A stretch of 64,000 bases of DNA from Cellvibrionaceae bacterium. Lineage in GTDB: Bacteria; Pseudomonadota; Gammaproteobacteria; Pseudomonadales; Cellvibrionaceae. The stretch is taken from assembly GCA_024707385.1 (NCBI GenBank), contig JANPZW010000013.1, positions 62,001 to 126,000 of the forward strand. The letters are read 5' to 3'. The position numbers and the translations under genes were made by a program. Of this stretch, positions 1 to 8,920 are shown piece after piece. The notes under the pieces were generated by a model. That model worked only from the letters and a program-made list of their open reading frames with translations, did no database searches and was not told the origin of the DNA. Within the stretch, counting starts at the first letter, position 1. Each line of letters begins with the position of its first letter.

Positions 1-663
1 CGATTGCCCACCCAGGCGCGGCACATGTGCATTCACCGCCGGGGCGCTCGCCGTGCCGTGACAGCGATCGCAGGTATTGATGGGGAAAAGATTCATCCCC
101 CGGTGCACCAGTTCTTCCGGCGCAGGTTCCTCCCACGGCGCGTTACCGAAGGCATAAGCTCGATAGGCGTCCACTGGCATGGAGGGCAGCTCCCGTAGCA
201 GCTCGGTCATTATCCACATCTCATCCTTGCGCCCCTTGCCACTCCAGGAAGGCATGCCGGTGAACTGCAAGCCGTGAAAACCGATCCAGAAAAGCTCCCG
301 CGCGCGCCAGTGGCCCGCCTCCTCCTGCAGCGGCGGCGGGTGCGGCAGCATATGAGCAAAGGTGGGGTTGACCGGCTGGCCCGGCGCGCCGTGGCAGATG
401 GCGCAATTGCCGTGAAAGTGCGCGGCCGCCAGGGGCAACAGGTCCGCTTTTCCCGGCGGCGGTCGCTCGTCCTTGCTGTTGACCTCTACCGACCGGCGCA
501 TGGCCAGAGCAAGAAATTTTTCCATCCAGGCGGGGTGCCCTGCGGAGGCGGCAATATTGATCAACCCGGACCAGGCCACCAGCAAGGCGATACAGATTCC
601 CAGCGGCGGCAATAACATCCATGGCCAGTGGCGCCATAAACGCCGCAGCCGGGGTGGTCTCAC
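1..663 (-). CDS. Di-haem cytochrome c, membrane-anchored (3' end cut by window edge)
   Basis: The reverse frame is open from a GTG at 663 to the left edge (221 residues visible). The N-terminus has basic residues and then one hydrophobic segment (about residues 16-38), so the protein is probably membrane anchored. Two CXXCH haem motifs are present: CAICH (391-405) and CDRCH (58-72). The GTG overlaps the stop of ctaG by four bases (GTGA), which indicates translational coupling. It is likely an electron carrier serving, or part of, a haem-copper oxidase branch, because ctaG encodes an oxidase copper-assembly factor. The C-terminus and any third haem site lie outside the window. The function as an oxidase partner is inferred from context only. 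Confidence 0.8.
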   Translation of the reverse strand, partial: MRPPRLRRLWRHWPWMLLPPLGICIALLVAWSGLINIAASAGHPAWMEKFLALAMRRSVEVNSKDERPPPGKADLLPLAAAHFHGNCAICHGAPGQPVNPTFAHMLPHPPPLQEEAGHWRARELFWIGFHGLQFTGMPSWSGKGRKDEMWIMTELLRELPSMPVDAYRAYAFGNAPWEEPAPEELVHRGMNLFPINTCDRCHGTASAPAVNAHVPRLGGQS

Positions 664-1295
664 GCCTGCCGCTCCCCGAGTTGCTCACCCAGACGCAACC
701 AGCGCGCCACCAAAAGGATCGCAGCCAGAATGTAGGTCATGGGACAGGCGATGATCATCAAGAGTCCGGCGAGCTGCTGATCAGCCAGATCAATGCCGGC
801 ATGATGTAGATCCATGCCACTGCCGTACAAAGCGCGGGGGGCGAACACCAGAATCAGCGCCACCAGACAAAAGAGCTTGCCGGTTACCAACAGTGCAACC
901 ACCGCACTCCAGACAGCGCTGTCGGACCGCTGCAACACACTCGCCCAGAACGCCGTGGCCACCAACAGCAGCATGGCCTGCATCACCGTGTGCAGGAGCG
1001 GTGAACTCATTATCCAGACGAGTACCAGAGGGGAATGCCAGACAAAAAAGACAACCAATTGCAGCAGCGTTGCCAGGGGCAGAAACCAGGGTTCGGCCGC
1101 GCCGGGGAATGGACGGTGGCAGCGGCGCAGCCAACTGGCCAGCAGAGGCGCCAGCACCGTCATCAAACCTATGTGCAGCAACATATGGCGGGTGAGATGG
1201 CCTGCGGCGGCGCTGTAACAGGCCGCGAGCAACAGACTCACCGCCAGCGCCGCCAGCTCCAGAACCGTAAAAGGATTGCCGATAGGTGCGCGCAT
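660..1295 (-). CDS. ctaG: Cytochrome c oxidase assembly factor CtaG (caa3 type)
   Basis: Polytopic membrane protein of about 211 residues with six to seven hydrophobic segments, of the Caa3_CtaG family. This family is needed for assembly of the copper centre of caa3-type oxidases and is unrelated to Cox11-type CtaG. Histidine-rich membrane motifs are visible ([16 protein letters not shown]), as expected for a metal-handling membrane protein. The ATG at 1295 was chosen because AGGAGA lies seven bases upstream. A longer open frame to 1382 has no ribosome site and an atypical sequence. It is followed by the overlapping di-haem cytochrome c gene, so the two probably form the end of an oxidase-related operon that continues to the left. 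Confidence 0.82.
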   Translation of the reverse strand: MRAPIGNPFTVLELAALAVSLLLAACYSAAAGHLTRHMLLHIGLMTVLAPLLASWLRRCHRPFPGAAEPWFLPLATLLQLVVFFVWHSPLVLVWIMSSPLLHTVMQAMLLLVATAFWASVLQRSDSAVWSAVVALLVTGKLFCLVALILVFAPRALYGSGMDLHHAGIDLADQQLAGLLMIIACPMTYILAAILLVARWLRLGEQLGERQA

Positions 1296-1421
1296 TCGCG
1301 AAGTCTCCTGTCGCGGTGGATTTCGCCTTGAGGGCGGGAGCAAACCACTCAGCGCGCATTCTCCCGCGCCGGCCTCACCCAATCCGTTGCCTGGCCAACT
1401 TAGACACTGCCGAACGGGGGC

Positions 1422-1450
1422 TTAACCTGCGCTGGCGGAGCAGTCATAAT
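1422..1450 (+). promoter_or_regulatory. Sigma-70-like promoter for the YebC-family gene
   Basis: TTAACC (1422-1427) and CATAAT (1445-1450) are separated by 17 bases, 40 bases upstream of the ATG at 1490. The match is good at -10 and moderate at -35. No transcription start data are available. Confidence 0.5.
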
Positions 1451-1489
1451 TGGCCACCTTTTTCATCCGCTCTTGTAAGAGTCTCACCT

Positions 1490-2212
1490 ATGGGAAGAAC
1501 CTTCGAAAACCGCAAAGCCTCCATGGCGAAAACCGCCGGCATGAAAACCAAGCTGTATTCCAAATTCGGCAAAGAAATTTATGTGTGCGCCAAAAGTGGC
1601 GGCGCCGACCCCACCGCCAACCTGACCTTGCGCCGCCTGATCGAAAAGGCGAAACGCAACCAGGTGCCGGGGCATGTGATCGACAAAGCCCTCGACAAAG
1701 CCAGAGGCGGCGGCGGAGAGGACTACACCACGGTGCGCTATGAAGGTTTCGGCCCGGGCAATTGCATGGTGATCGTCGACTGCCTGACCGATAACAACAA
1801 CCGCACCATCGGCGATGTGCGCACCTGCTTCAATAAGGCCAAAGCCAAGCTCGGCGCGCCCGGCTCCGTGGCGCACATGTTTGATCACCGCGCGATTTTC
1901 TCCTTCAAACACGACAACGAAGAAGCCGTTCTCGAAGCCTTGATGGAGCACGACGTGGACGTTGCCGATATCGAAAACGAAGACGGCATCATCACCGTCA
2001 TCGCCCCACACACGGAATTTTATAAAACCAAAACCGCTCTCTCTGAAGCATTTCCTGATCTGCACATGGAAATTGAAGAGATCACCTTCGTACCGCAGAC
2101 TCATACGGAAGTCGGCGGTGAAGATGCGCAGATGTTTGAGAAATTGCTCGATATGCTGAACGATTGCGACGACGTGCAGGAGGTTTATCACAACGCGGAA
2201 GTCCAGGACTGA
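1490..2212 (+). CDS. YebC/PmpR family transcriptional regulator (YeeN-like)
   Basis: 240 residues beginning MGRTFENRK, the standard start of the short YebC branch that includes E. coli YeeN. The family motifs are intact: the [10 protein letters not shown]-terminus, GGADPTANL, the RYEGFGPGN loop and a C-terminal acidic domain. These proteins fold into a three-domain shape and act in the cytoplasm as DNA-binding regulators; some YebC members have been linked to relief of ribosome stalling. The open frame extends upstream to 1286, but family alignment and the promoter at 1422-1450 favour the ATG at 1490. It is monocistronic and followed by a terminator. The direct target of this copy is unknown. 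Confidence 0.9.
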   Translation: MGRTFENRKASMAKTAGMKTKLYSKFGKEIYVCAKSGGADPTANLTLRRLIEKAKRNQVPGHVIDKALDKARGGGGEDYTTVRYEGFGPGNCMVIVDCLTDNNNRTIGDVRTCFNKAKAKLGAPGSVAHMFDHRAIFSFKHDNEEAVLEALMEHDVDVADIENEDGIITVIAPHTEFYKTKTALSEAFPDLHMEIEEITFVPQTHTEVGGEDAQMFEKLLDMLNDCDDVQEVYHNAEVQD

Positions 2213-2229
2213 CGCTTCCCACCCGCTGC

Positions 2230-2262
2230 AGGATGCTGCCTCCGCAGCATCCTTATTCTTTC
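2230..2262 (+). terminator. Rho-independent terminator after the YebC-family gene
   Basis: A perfect 10-bp stem (AGGATGCTGC / GCAGCATCCT) with a CTCC loop is followed by a T-rich tail (TATTCTTTCTT). It lies 18 bases after the stop codon. Confidence 0.8.
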
Positions 2263-2480
2263 TTCCGCTAGTCTTTGACGCCTTCCGCCGTTCGGTTATC
2301 ACGCGAAAAATTCACAAAAAAATCGGTAACTGCAGCTAAAAATTGCGGAATTTGCCGACATCTACCGCTGCCCATCGGTTGACCTTGATGGCCGGGAACG
2401 ATTGTGCTCTTATACTCGGCAACCCCGGCCCAGGGCTGGTGGATTCCGCTAAATTTTGCTCAACAAGATGTTAAAAAATA

Positions 2481-3978
2481 ATGAATAAGTCCACTGAAAA
2501 TCTGTCCGTTGAAAAACTTTCCGTCGTTGAAAAGATCGGCTACAGCTTGGGCGACCTCGCGGCGAATCTGATCTTTCAAACCCTGGTGACCTTCATCGCC
2601 TTTTTCTATACCGACGTCTTCGGTATTCCACCTGGAAAAGCCTCTGTCATTATTTTCATCTGCGGCTGGGCCGGCGCCTTTTTTTAGCCCGGTGGTCGGC
2701 ATTCTGGCGGATCGCACCAATACCCGCTGGGGGAAATTCCGCCCGTGGATTCTCTGGACCGCCGTCCCTTTCGGCGTTTTATCACTGCTGGCGTTCAGCA
2801 CGCCGGACCTCGGTGAAAACGGTAAAGTCATTTACGCCTTCGTTACCTATTTCGCCCTGGTATTGATTTATTCCGCCAATAACCTGCCCTACGCGGCATT
2901 GAGCGGTGTATTGACGGGCAATATGCAGGAGCGCAACAGTCTCTCCGCTTACCGTTTCGTTGCGGTAATGGTGGCGCAATTTGTTATTCAGGCATTGCTG
3001 CTGCCGTTGGTATTGATCGCCGGCAATGGTGATAAAGCCGCAGGCTTCAAGACTGTCATGCTGATTTTCTCCTGCGTCGGCGTGGTGTTTTTCCTCATCA
3101 CTTTCTTCACTACGAGAGAGCGCGTCAAACCGGTTCAGCAGGAAAAAACCCGCGTGGTCGACGACCTGAAAGATCTGCTCGGCAACCGCCCCTGGCTGAT
3201 CATGCTGATGGCCACCGTGCTGGTGTTCGTCACCCTGGCGCTCAAAGGCGGTAGCTACATTTATTATTTCCAGTACTACATCAGCGAAAATCACGCGGCC
3301 CAATTTCTCAACGAAATCGGCTTCAACTCTTTTATCAACGGACTCAACGGCCTGCTCACCAGCGCCGGGCTGACCGAATTCCAATGGCCTGAAGATCCCG
3401 CCACTTCCGCGTTCAGCTTGTTCAGCGCTGGCGGCATTATTTTCATGATCGTCGGTATCGGCTTTTCCAAAGGTCTCGCCGACCGTTTCGGCAAGCGTGA
3501 CGTATACGGCGTGGCACTGGTGATCTCTACCTTGTTCATGCTCGCCTTTTATTTCTACCCACCGGAAGCAGTTTGGGCAGTATTTATTTCCCAGGTGCTG
3601 CACGGATTCTTCTACGGCATCACCATTCCGCTACTGTGGGCGATGATCGCCGACGTGGCCGATTACTCCGAGTGGAAAACCAACCGCCGCGCCACCGCGA
3701 TTATCTTCTCCGCCATGCTGTTCGGCCTGAAAGGCGGCCTCACCATCGGCGGCGCACTGGTAGCGGGCTTGCTGGATCTGTATGGCTACAATGCCGGCGC
3801 CGCCACTCAGTCACCAGAAACCGTCAACGGCATCAAACTGTCCGTCAGTATCTACGCGTCGCTGCCGTTCCTGATGGTTGCCGGCCTGCTGTTCTGGTAC
3901 GAAATAAACAAGGAAAAAGAAGTCATCATCGAACGCGACCTGGAAGCGCGCCGCAAAGCCGCAGGCGTTGTCGCTTGA
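2481..3978 (+). CDS. GPH-family sugar:cation symporter (pentoside/xyloside type), frameshifted in the given sequence
   Basis: Glycoside-pentoside-hexuronide (MelB-like) major facilitator. Residues 1-68 are read from 2481 and the rest in the next frame to 3978, about 498 residues and 12 membrane segments in total. The frame breaks in a run of seven T at 2679-2685. With six T the protein reads AFFSPVVGILADRT without interruption, so one extra base is present. The family hallmarks DRTNTRWGKFRPWILW (cytoplasmic loop 2-3) and a DVADYSEWKTNRR loop in the second half are clear. It is followed after 38 bases by a GH43 enzyme, so it probably imports xylo- or arabino-oligosaccharides for cytoplasmic hydrolysis. 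I treat the frameshift as a sequence error, but a real phase-type mutation cannot be excluded. Confidence 0.88.
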
Positions 3979-4016
3979 TCGATTCAACTCACTAAAAGAG
4001 ACGAGAACTGCCAAAC

Positions 4017-5027
4017 ATGTCAGACGAAATTCAATATTCCGAAGCCGTCAAAGCCAAAGCGATTTCCCAGCCGCTGGTTGAGCACATCTATACCGCCGAC
4101 CCGTCTGCACACGTGTTCGAAGGAAAAATCTACATTTATCCTTCCCACGACATAGATGCGGGAATTCCCTTCAATGACAACGGCGATCATTTCGGCATGG
4201 AGGATTACCACGTCATTTCCCTGGACAAGCCGGGCGCTGCCGCTGTCGACCACGGCGTCGCTCTGCACGTCAAAGATGTTGCCTGGGCACAGCGCCAAAT
4301 GTGGGCACCGGATGCCGCCAGCAAAAACGGCAAGTACTACCTGTATTTTCCAGCCAAACGCCAAGACGGAATTTTCCAAATCGGCGTCGCCGTCAGCGAT
4401 TCCCCTGCTGGCCCGTTCACACCAGAGCCTGAAGCCATTAAAGGCAGCTACTCCATCGACCCGGCGGTTTTTGCCGATGACGACGGTGAGTACTACATGT
4501 ATTTCGGCGGCATCTGGGGCGGTCAGTTGCAGAAATATCGCGACAACGTCTACGACGAAAAAAATGAAGAGCCGGCAGATAATGAACCTGCATTAGGGCC
4601 AATCATCGCGCGCATGAGCAGTGACATGAAGGAATTCGCCGAGACACCGCGGGAAATTTTAATCCTGGACGAAAATGGTCAGCCACTGCTTGCCGGCGAC
4701 CACGACCGCCGCTTCTTTGAAGCCGCCTGGGTATACAAATACAACGGCACTTACTACTTCACCTATTCAACTGGTAACACGCACCTGCTGTGCTACGCCA
4801 CCGGCAATAACCCCTACGGTCCCTTCACCTACCGCGGCACCATCCTCACCCCCGTCGTCGGCTGGACCACCCACCACTCCGTGTGTGAATACCAGGGCAA
4901 GTGGTACCTCTTCTACCATGATTCCACTCTGTCCAAAGGCGTAACCCATCTGCGCTCAATCAAAATGACAGAGCTGACTCACGATAAAGACGGGAATATT
5001 CAGCAGATTCACCCTTACAACATCTGA
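4017..5027 (+). CDS. Glycoside hydrolase family 43 (beta-xylosidase / alpha-arabinofuranosidase type)
   Basis: 336 residues without a signal peptide, so cytoplasmic. The five-bladed propeller motifs of GH43 are present. The probable catalytic base is Asp28 in YTADPSAHVF, the pKa-modulating Asp148 is in SIDPAVF, and the probable general acid is Glu235 in RRFFEAAW. GH43 enzymes remove xylose or arabinose from short oligosaccharides; the exact specificity cannot be read from sequence. It lies 38 bases after the GPH symporter and is followed by a strong terminator, so the two form an uptake-plus-hydrolysis pair for hemicellulose fragments. Confidence 0.92.
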   Translation: MSDEIQYSEAVKAKAISQPLVEHIYTADPSAHVFEGKIYIYPSHDIDAGIPFNDNGDHFGMEDYHVISLDKPGAAAVDHGVALHVKDVAWAQRQMWAPDAASKNGKYYLYFPAKRQDGIFQIGVAVSDSPAGPFTPEPEAIKGSYSIDPAVFADDDGEYYMYFGGIWGGQLQKYRDNVYDEKNEEPADNEPALGPIIARMSSDMKEFAETPREILILDENGQPLLAGDHDRRFFEAAWVYKYNGTYYFTYSTGNTHLLCYATGNNPYGPFTYRGTILTPVVGWTTHHSVCEYQGKWYLFYHDSTLSKGVTHLRSIKMTELTHDKDGNIQQIHPYNI

Positions 5028-5047
5028 TTCCGCAATAGAACCGATTA

Positions 5048-5078
5048 AAGCCGACAACACCTGTTGTCGGCTTTTTTT
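5048..5078 (+). terminator. Strong rho-independent terminator after the GH43 gene
   Basis: An 11-bp perfect stem (AGCCGACAACA / TGTTGTCGGCT), a CC loop and seven T. It may also serve the convergent DUF3309 gene. Confidence 0.9.
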
Positions 5079-5087
5079 ATTGCCTCG

Positions 5088-5246
5088 CTAAACGACCCCT
5101 AATACCAACAAAATAATCAGTATCACCAGCACCAACCCAATTCCACCTGTCGGCCCATAACCCCAAGAACGACTGTGCGGCCACGCAGGTAAAACCCCCA
5201 CCAATATCAAAATCAGAATTACCAGCAAAATTGTTCCAACTGTCAT
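5088..5246 (-). CDS. DUF3309 family small membrane protein
   Basis: 52 residues with two hydrophobic segments around the family signature WPHSRSWGYGPTGG, which makes the DUF3309 assignment secure. The function is unknown; the family is widespread in proteobacteria as tiny, possibly stress-related membrane proteins. The start at 5246 (MTVGTILLV) was chosen because GGGGA lies eight bases upstream and the length then matches the family. The frame is open to 5294, which would add a basic 16-residue extension. It is convergent with the GH43 gene. Confidence 0.85.
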   Translation of the reverse strand: MTVGTILLVILILILVGVLPAWPHSRSWGYGPTGGIGLVLVILIILLVLGVV

Positions 5247-5294
5247 AACCATATTCCCCAATGTTTTAGCAAAACGGCTCGCGCTTTTTCGCAT

Positions 5295-5728
5295 TGCCGT
5301 GTAGCTCTAAATTAGGGGGCAGCCATAATGCAATCTGTGCGTTTGGGAACTTTGGTATACAGATGCGGGTTCTCTTCTGCTGTTACAAATTGCTCGATTA
5401 TCGCTGACCCGCAGACCACAAAGTGTTCCGCCAATCTAAACGCAATACTTTTTCTCAGCCCAATAGGCCACGTGTAGTTCGGCTATAGTCTTGACGAGCC
5501 GAGGCTTAGCGAAACTTGTAACTATAAAAAACGGAAGGAGATATCAGTTTCCGCGACCCTGACATAAATGCCAACAAAGCCGTGCGGCCGGCTTTTTTCG
5601 TTGTCAGATGATTGGCCCGCCACTGCAAGGATGATCGCTTTTATTCAGTTGCTTTCAATAAAGGAAATATCGACACTAAAACCCCGCCTACACTGCCGAA
5701 TATCTTGTATTAGATTAAAGGAGTATCC
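5295..5728. other. Intergenic region, possibly encoding a small RNA
   Basis: No convincing protein gene. A TATAGT box (5484-5489), a GGAAGGAG purine tract (5533-5540) and a terminator hairpin (5577-5598) could delimit a transcript of about 100 nt on the plus strand. The 81-codon open frame 5568-5813 starts beside the terminator, runs into the next gene in another frame, and has no family resemblance. Confidence 0.4.
5577..5598 (+). terminator. Rho-independent terminator with no gene in front of it
   Basis: Stem AAGCCG / CGGCTT with a six-base loop, then six T in total. No protein gene ends just before it, which suggests a short RNA transcript upstream. Confidence 0.65.
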
Positions 5729-6040
5729 ATGCAAACGGTCTATCTCCCTCTACAGATGGCACCAAGCAGTCTGTACCAGCCAATCCTGCCCAATTGGTCT
5801 TTCAATTTTTTAAATGTAAACGCCGGTGTTTCCAGCAATGCTTCTATCGAGCAGGCCGTACTGCAGAATGTCGGAAGCTATGGGAAACAAATTGGCCATC
5901 TCGCTGAAGCGCTGGAAGTGGTCATCGAAAAACTAAAAATACTCGACGATCAATCGCTGACCAAGGAACAGAAGGACGCGCTCAAGGTTTTCCTTGGCGA
6001 CGTGGCGGCGGTTCGACAATTGAAGCAGGAGAGAATCTGA
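5729..6040 (+). CDS. Conserved-looking small hypothetical protein
   Basis: 103 residues with an excellent ribosome site (AAAGGAG, six bases before the ATG). The first 35 residues are Pro/Asn/Ser-rich. The remainder is a predicted helical, coiled-coil-like segment (SYGKQIGHLAEALEVVIEK, then LTKEQKDALKVFL) rich in Lys, Glu and Leu. I do not recognise a named family; similar short helical proteins occur in Pseudomonas relatives. It has no signal peptide or membrane segment. No operon partner is visible, and the gene stands alone after the orphan terminator at 5577. Confidence 0.7.
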   Translation: MQTVYLPLQMAPSSLYQPILPNWSFNFLNVNAGVSSNASIEQAVLQNVGSYGKQIGHLAEALEVVIEKLKILDDQSLTKEQKDALKVFLGDVAAVRQLKQERI

Positions 6041-6190
6041 CATCAACTCATTATTTATTGAACGCCTCGGATTTTCCGTCGTTGCAGACGGAAGGGCTAA
6101 GTGCATGGTGCTGCGATTTTCCGATTCAGAACTATTGCCGGCGGAGATACCGACATATTTTTAAGGCGGATACAAATCCCGCCGCCCGCC

Positions 6191-6386
6191 TCATTTCCTC
6201 ACCAAAAACTCCAACCCCGCACCCGGATCCTTCTTCCCCTGTTACCGACGCATCAGCCGGGGCGCCGGCGGCGGCATCGCGGCGGTTGAGTTGGTAGTCG
6301 CGTTGATGGAATTCGTCGCTGAACGGGTCTGCGGGTGTCACGGCGGGTTCGTCAGGGGTTGGATAGGGTGATTTAGGCGCAGTCAT
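6191..6386 (-). CDS. Small hypothetical protein, frameshifted in the given sequence
   Basis: Read from the ATG at 6386 the product is hydrophilic and Pro/Asp-rich (MTAPKSPYPTPDEPAV...). In the given frame it ends in an odd Gly/Arg-rich tail. Removing one C from the run 6236-6239 changes the tail to VTGKKDPGAGLEFLVRK followed by a stop at 6191, which looks like a natural C-terminus and gives about 64 residues. I therefore think the true gene is 6191-6386 with an extra base. No ribosome site is evident and the family is unknown. It lies just downstream of the hybrid kinase gene on the same strand. Confidence 0.45.
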
Positions 6387-6452
6387 GGGGAAGTCTACAT
6401 AAAGGTTGATATTGCTTCGACCGCCGAGAGCCTATGAATTCCACCCCGCGGG

Positions 6453-8336
6453 CTATTTGCGCGGCCCGGCTTCCAGCACTTCGAGAATGCGCGCCAGCTC
6501 CACCGGTTTCACCAAGTGATAATCAAAGCCGGCGTCGCGGGAGAGTTCGCGGTCCTTCTCCTGGCCCCAGCCGGTCACAGCGGTGAGCACGCAATTGGCG
6601 GTTGCGGGGAATTCGCGCAGACGACGCGCGAGGTCATAGCCGTTTAGGCCCGGCATGCCGATATCGAGGAAGGCGTAATCCGGCGTGAAGTTTGCGGCCT
6701 CGGTGAGCGCGCTGACGCCGTCATTCACGGTTTTAACCTCATGTCCCAGCAATGTCAGCAGTGAGGCCATGCTGGACACAAAATCCACGTTGTCATCCAC
6801 CAGCAGGACGCGCCGCGAGGCGCTGGTCCCGGCGGGGTTGGTGGATTTGTCGGCTGCGGGTTCAGGGCATTCCGCCGTTGCCAGGGCAACGCGAAACAGG
6901 CTGCCTCTGCCAATACCGTCACTGTGGGCCACCAGCGTGCCGCCGTGCAGCTCAACCAGACGCCGGGACAACGCCAGACCCACGCCCAGGCCGGCGTGGG
7001 CGCGCTCCAGGGAATAGTCGACCTGGATAAACATCTGGAATATCTCCGGCAGCATCTCCGGCGCTATGCCGATACCGTCGTCGCTCACTTCCACCACGAC
7101 CTGATCATTCTCCCGCCGGGCGGCAAAGCGGATATGGCCGCCGACATTGGTGTACTTGGCGCTGTTGTTGAGCAGATTGGCGAACACTTGGGAAAGGCGC
7201 ACGCTGTCGCCTTCAACGCATAGGGGTTCGGCCGGGAAGGTCACGTCCAGATGATGGCCGCACTTTTTGATAAAGGCGTTGCAGGTCTCCACCGCCGCCT
7301 GCATGACATCGCGCACGGAAACGCGGCTGGTGCTGATGGTGAGCTTGCCGGTGGTGATGCGGGAGACATCGAGCAGGTCGTCCACCAGCCTCACCATCTG
7401 GCGCAATTGGCGCTCCATGATGTCCTGGGCTTCCTGTCTCTGGGCGGTATCGCCATCCGCCATGCGCATGATGCGCAGGCTGTTGAGCAGCGGCGCCAGC
7501 GGATTGCGCAGTTCGTGGGCAAGGGTGGCGAGAAACTCATCCTTGCGCCGATCTGCCTGCAGCAGCGCGTGTTCCGCCGCTTGCCGCTCGGTCATTTCGT
7601 GTTCCAGGGACCGGTTGGAATCCTCCAGAGCGCGTGCGCGCTTCTCCACCTCGCTCAACATGTCATTGAACGCGTCTACAAGAATACCGATCTCGTCTTC
7701 AGAAAATTTTTCCGCGCGCAGGGAAAAGTCCCGTCTCTGCATCACCTCGCGGGCGACGTTGGTGACAGCGAACAGCGGTCGGGTGAGGGCGGCCTGCAGC
7801 CAGATGGAAATCAGCAGCGCCAAGCTCATGCTCGCCGCCATCACAAACACCAGGATCAGGGCGTAGTTGGTCAGCCGGGCGCGCGCTTCATAACGCGCGA
7901 GGATATAAACCGTGCCCAGAGAAGTGCCGTTTTTGGCGATGGGATGCACCACCGCAATGCGATCCCCTTGCACCAGATAGCCCTCGCCCAAGGCGGGCAG
8001 CATGGGCTGCGGATGCTCATCACTGGTGGAGTAACCGGCAAACACCTCGCCGCTGGCGGTGTAGATGGCCGCCTGCAGAATCGAGCGCCGAGTACTCAAC
8101 AGATTGAGATTTTCCCGCGCGGTCTGCGGATCGTCGAACTCCAGGGCGGGGGCACTGACCTCGGCGATGATATTGGCCTGCGTGGTGAGGTCCTTCACCC
8201 AGGAATCGTGGTAGGTGCGCAGATCGTAGATCAGCATCACCGAGCCGTAGGCCGACAAGGCGAGGAAGGTGGTCGCCAACACCACCAGCATCAATTTGCG
8301 CGATACCGACCGCTGAAAATAACGGGTGATACTCAC
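6453..8336 (-). CDS. Hybrid sensor histidine kinase with CHASE8-like sensor, HAMP and receiver domains
   Basis: 627 residues. Membrane segment about 13-36; periplasmic domain about 37-157, of the CHASE8 type often found with YfiR proteins; second membrane segment about 158-180; HAMP about 181-235; a coiled coil; HisKA with phospho-accepting His274 (ATLAHELRNPL); HATPase about 375-490 with N, G1 and G2 boxes (NLLNNSAKY, DDGIGI, GLGVGL); and a C-terminal receiver with Asp558 (FLDIGMPG). The start codon overlaps the stop of the yfiR-like gene (8333-8336), so the two are co-translated. It probably senses a signal relayed by the periplasmic YfiR-like protein and the TonB receptor. No output regulator is encoded nearby. 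Confidence 0.92.
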   Translation of the reverse strand: MSITRYFQRSVSRKLMLVVLATTFLALSAYGSVMLIYDLRTYHDSWVKDLTTQANIIAEVSAPALEFDDPQTARENLNLLSTRRSILQAAIYTASGEVFAGYSTSDEHPQPMLPALGEGYLVQGDRIAVVHPIAKNGTSLGTVYILARYEARARLTNYALILVFVMAASMSLALLISIWLQAALTRPLFAVTNVAREVMQRRDFSLRAEKFSEDEIGILVDAFNDMLSEVEKRARALEDSNRSLEHEMTERQAAEHALLQADRRKDEFLATLAHELRNPLAPLLNSLRIMRMADGDTAQRQEAQDIMERQLRQMVRLVDDLLDVSRITTGKLTISTSRVSVRDVMQAAVETCNAFIKKCGHHLDVTFPAEPLCVEGDSVRLSQVFANLLNNSAKYTNVGGHIRFAARRENDQVVVEVSDDGIGIAPEMLPEIFQMFIQVDYSLERAHAGLGVGLALSRRLVELHGGTLVAHSDGIGRGSLFRVALATAECPEPAADKSTNPAGTSASRRVLLVDDNVDFVSSMASLLTLLGHEVKTVNDGVSALTEAANFTPDYAFLDIGMPGLNGYDLARRLREFPATANCVLTAVTGWGQEKDRELSRDAGFDYHLVKPVELARILEVLEAGPRK

Positions 8337-8920
8337 AGACTACCGGTCTCCACATTGGAGGCTACGGACAACAGGCGCGCACTCAGTTTCACCTGCTGGA
8401 CACCCGCATTGGGCAGGGAGATGTCGAAGCCTATGCGATTGTCGATCAGACGGAAGTTGATCACGCTGCCCAGGTCTAGGCCGCTCTCTACTTCCGTCAC
8501 CGTCACCATGCTGTGCTCCCGCGCCCGTCTGATCAGGCGGCTATGCAGTGTTTTATTGTATTCGTCACCGATAAACAGCAGGTGTATACGGTTGAGATCG
8601 GACCGGCTGTTCACCTTCTGTACCACTATCAGCCGCTGATTGATGGTGCGGTCCTGGGTGATCCTACGCAACTCATCCACCACATCGGCAGCTCCCGCCA
8701 CCGCAATAACATAAGGCGACGCCGGCGTGGCGAAGACGCCGGGCGGCCATTCCACATAACCGAGGAATTTGTAGATCATGGCCGCCTTGACCTGGCGCTC
8801 GAGATTACTACCCCCCTCGTCGGCCATGGCCGCCAACGACAGACAGGCGAACAGAGGTAGCCAGAGCAGCATGCGCGCCCAGCGTACAGCAGGAGGGATT
8901 GGCGAGATCAAAACTCCCAT
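8333..8920 (-). CDS. YfiR/HmsC-like periplasmic protein (DUF4154)
   Basis: 195 residues with a signal peptide (hydrophobic core in MLLWLPLFACLSLAAMA). The DUF4154 core is present: AAMIYKFLGYVEWP near the N-terminus, then a Rossmann-like fold ending in ISLPNAGVQQVKLSARLL. YfiR in Pseudomonas is a periplasmic repressor of a membrane diguanylate cyclase. In operons like this one, YfiR-like proteins are encoded between a TonB receptor and a CHASE8 kinase or cyclase. The ATG at 8920 lies inside the last codons of the TonB receptor gene, and its stop overlaps the kinase start, so the three genes are tightly coupled. Here the partner is a histidine kinase, so a role in relaying a periplasmic signal to it is inferred. 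Confidence 0.88.
   Translation of the reverse strand: MGVLISPIPPAVRWARMLLWLPLFACLSLAAMADEGGSNLERQVKAAMIYKFLGYVEWPPGVFATPASPYVIAVAGAADVVDELRRITQDRTINQRLIVVQKVNSRSDLNRIHLLFIGDEYNKTLHSRLIRRAREHSMVTVTEVESGLDLGSVINFRLIDNRIGFDISLPNAGVQQVKLSARLLSVASNVETGSL

Noticed and set aside
2379..2416. TTGACC and TATACT as a promoter for the GPH transporter gene
   Set aside because: The spacing is about 26 bases, too long for sigma-70; the -10 box alone is not enough.
5568..5813. An 81-codon plus frame
   Set aside because: It starts beside a terminator hairpin, overlaps the better supported gene at 5729 in another frame, and has no family.
7251..8639. A 462-codon plus frame opposite the kinase and yfiR-like genes
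   Set aside because: Antisense shadow; Gln/His/Arg-rich with no family.
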